DNA of 13,971 nucleotides from an uncultured Caulobacteraceae bacterium (GTDB taxonomy: Bacteria > Pseudomonadota > Alphaproteobacteria > Caulobacterales > TH1-2): the NCBI GenBank assembly GCA_937967425.1, contig CALBST010000292.1, positions 1-13,971 on the forward strand, given 5' to 3'. Positions 13,765-13,971 of the stretch are shown here, one piece after another. The notes below the pieces were generated by a model. That model made no database searches. It was not told where the DNA came from and worked only from the letters and a program-made list of their open reading frames with translations. The number at the start of each line of letters is the position of its first letter. Within the stretch, counting starts at the first letter, position 1. Position numbers and translations under genes: made by a program.

Positions 13765-13971
13765 TCAGGAAAGGCCGCTGATCGCAGTGTCGAACTCACT
13801 TGCGAGGCCGAGGAAGCGATTGCCCCAGCCGCTGCTCAGGCTGAGCTCTTGCATTGGTCCGGTCGGTGCAAACAGCGTGGCCATTTCCAGCCGGTCGGGC
13901 ATCTCGCCCTGCTGCAAGCGCGAGATGATTCCGTCGATCTCCTCAAGCGCGTGATCCGCGTCGCGCCAGCT
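13765..13971 (-). CDS. Unrecognised protein, C-terminal 68 residues (5' end outside window)
   Basis: The minus strand is open from the window edge to a TGA at 13765-13767, giving 68 codons with the GC-rich third positions typical of genes here. It reads as an acidic soluble C-terminus: ALEEIDGIISRLQQGEMPDR in the first half, then LSLSSGWGNRFLGLASEFD near the end. No family is recognised. It converges with the alpha/beta-hydrolase gene, with 59 bp between them and no clear intrinsic terminator. Confidence 0.7.
   Translation of the reverse strand, partial: SWRDADHALEEIDGIISRLQQGEMPDRLEMATLFAPTGPMQELSLSSGWGNRFLGLASEFDTAISGLS

Noticed and set aside
1..13971. tRNA, rRNA or riboswitch
   Set aside because: I saw no cloverleaf, rRNA-like or known riboswitch core sequence on either strand in the intergenic regions read by eye.

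Overview
The window is GC-rich and gene-dense. Its protein families and codon use suggest an alphaproteobacterium, probably of the Caulobacterales/Hyphomonadaceae kind. This is inference from style and gene content, because no rRNA or other marker gene is present. Most products are exported or act at the cell envelope.

Layout. 1-3591 (+): the 3' part of a bacterial alpha-2-macroglobulin gene with its thioester motif, then pbpC, a well-known operon pair. 3592-4787: about 1.2 kb without any conventional gene. It holds four tandem, leftward, monocistronic units. Each unit has a conserved pair of GCATC boxes exactly 22 bp apart, a short leader, a 30-33 codon ORF and its own intrinsic terminator. 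The four ORFs are paralogous. Each looks like a Sec signal peptide followed by a ten-residue tail with the fixed C-terminus Q-A-A-[LQ]-I-V-A. 4788-5630 (-): an exported EF-hand/coiled-coil/proline-rich protein. 5779-9486 (+): an operon of an exported beta-lactamase-fold serine hydrolase, an OmpR-type response regulator and a histidine kinase with a very large periplasmic coiled-coil and proline-rich sensor. 9487-10248 (-): an unrecognised protein with an internal YWRP duplication, abutting the kinase gene tail to tail. 10293-13705 (+): an S8 protease lipoprotein, a small exported protein resembling a free-standing S8 propeptide (I9-like), and an alpha/beta hydrolase. 13765-13971 (-): the 3' end of an unrecognised gene.

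How the parts may fit. The alpha-2-macroglobulin/PbpC pair is a periplasmic protease trap with a peptidoglycan repair synthase. The two-component operon shares a divergent intergenic region with the EF-hand gene. That region holds a GAAACA direct repeat with 11-bp period, the spacing OmpR-family regulators use. The EF-hand protein and the kinase sensor also share a coiled-coil, VII-x-RS and proline-rich segment, so they may be partners. The strongest candidate for something undescribed is the four-gene peptide array: a family of tiny secreted or membrane peptides with a shared promoter architecture. One copy also has a perfect TGTGA-N6-TCACA site upstream. Whether these peptides are signals, toxins or membrane regulators cannot be told from sequence alone.
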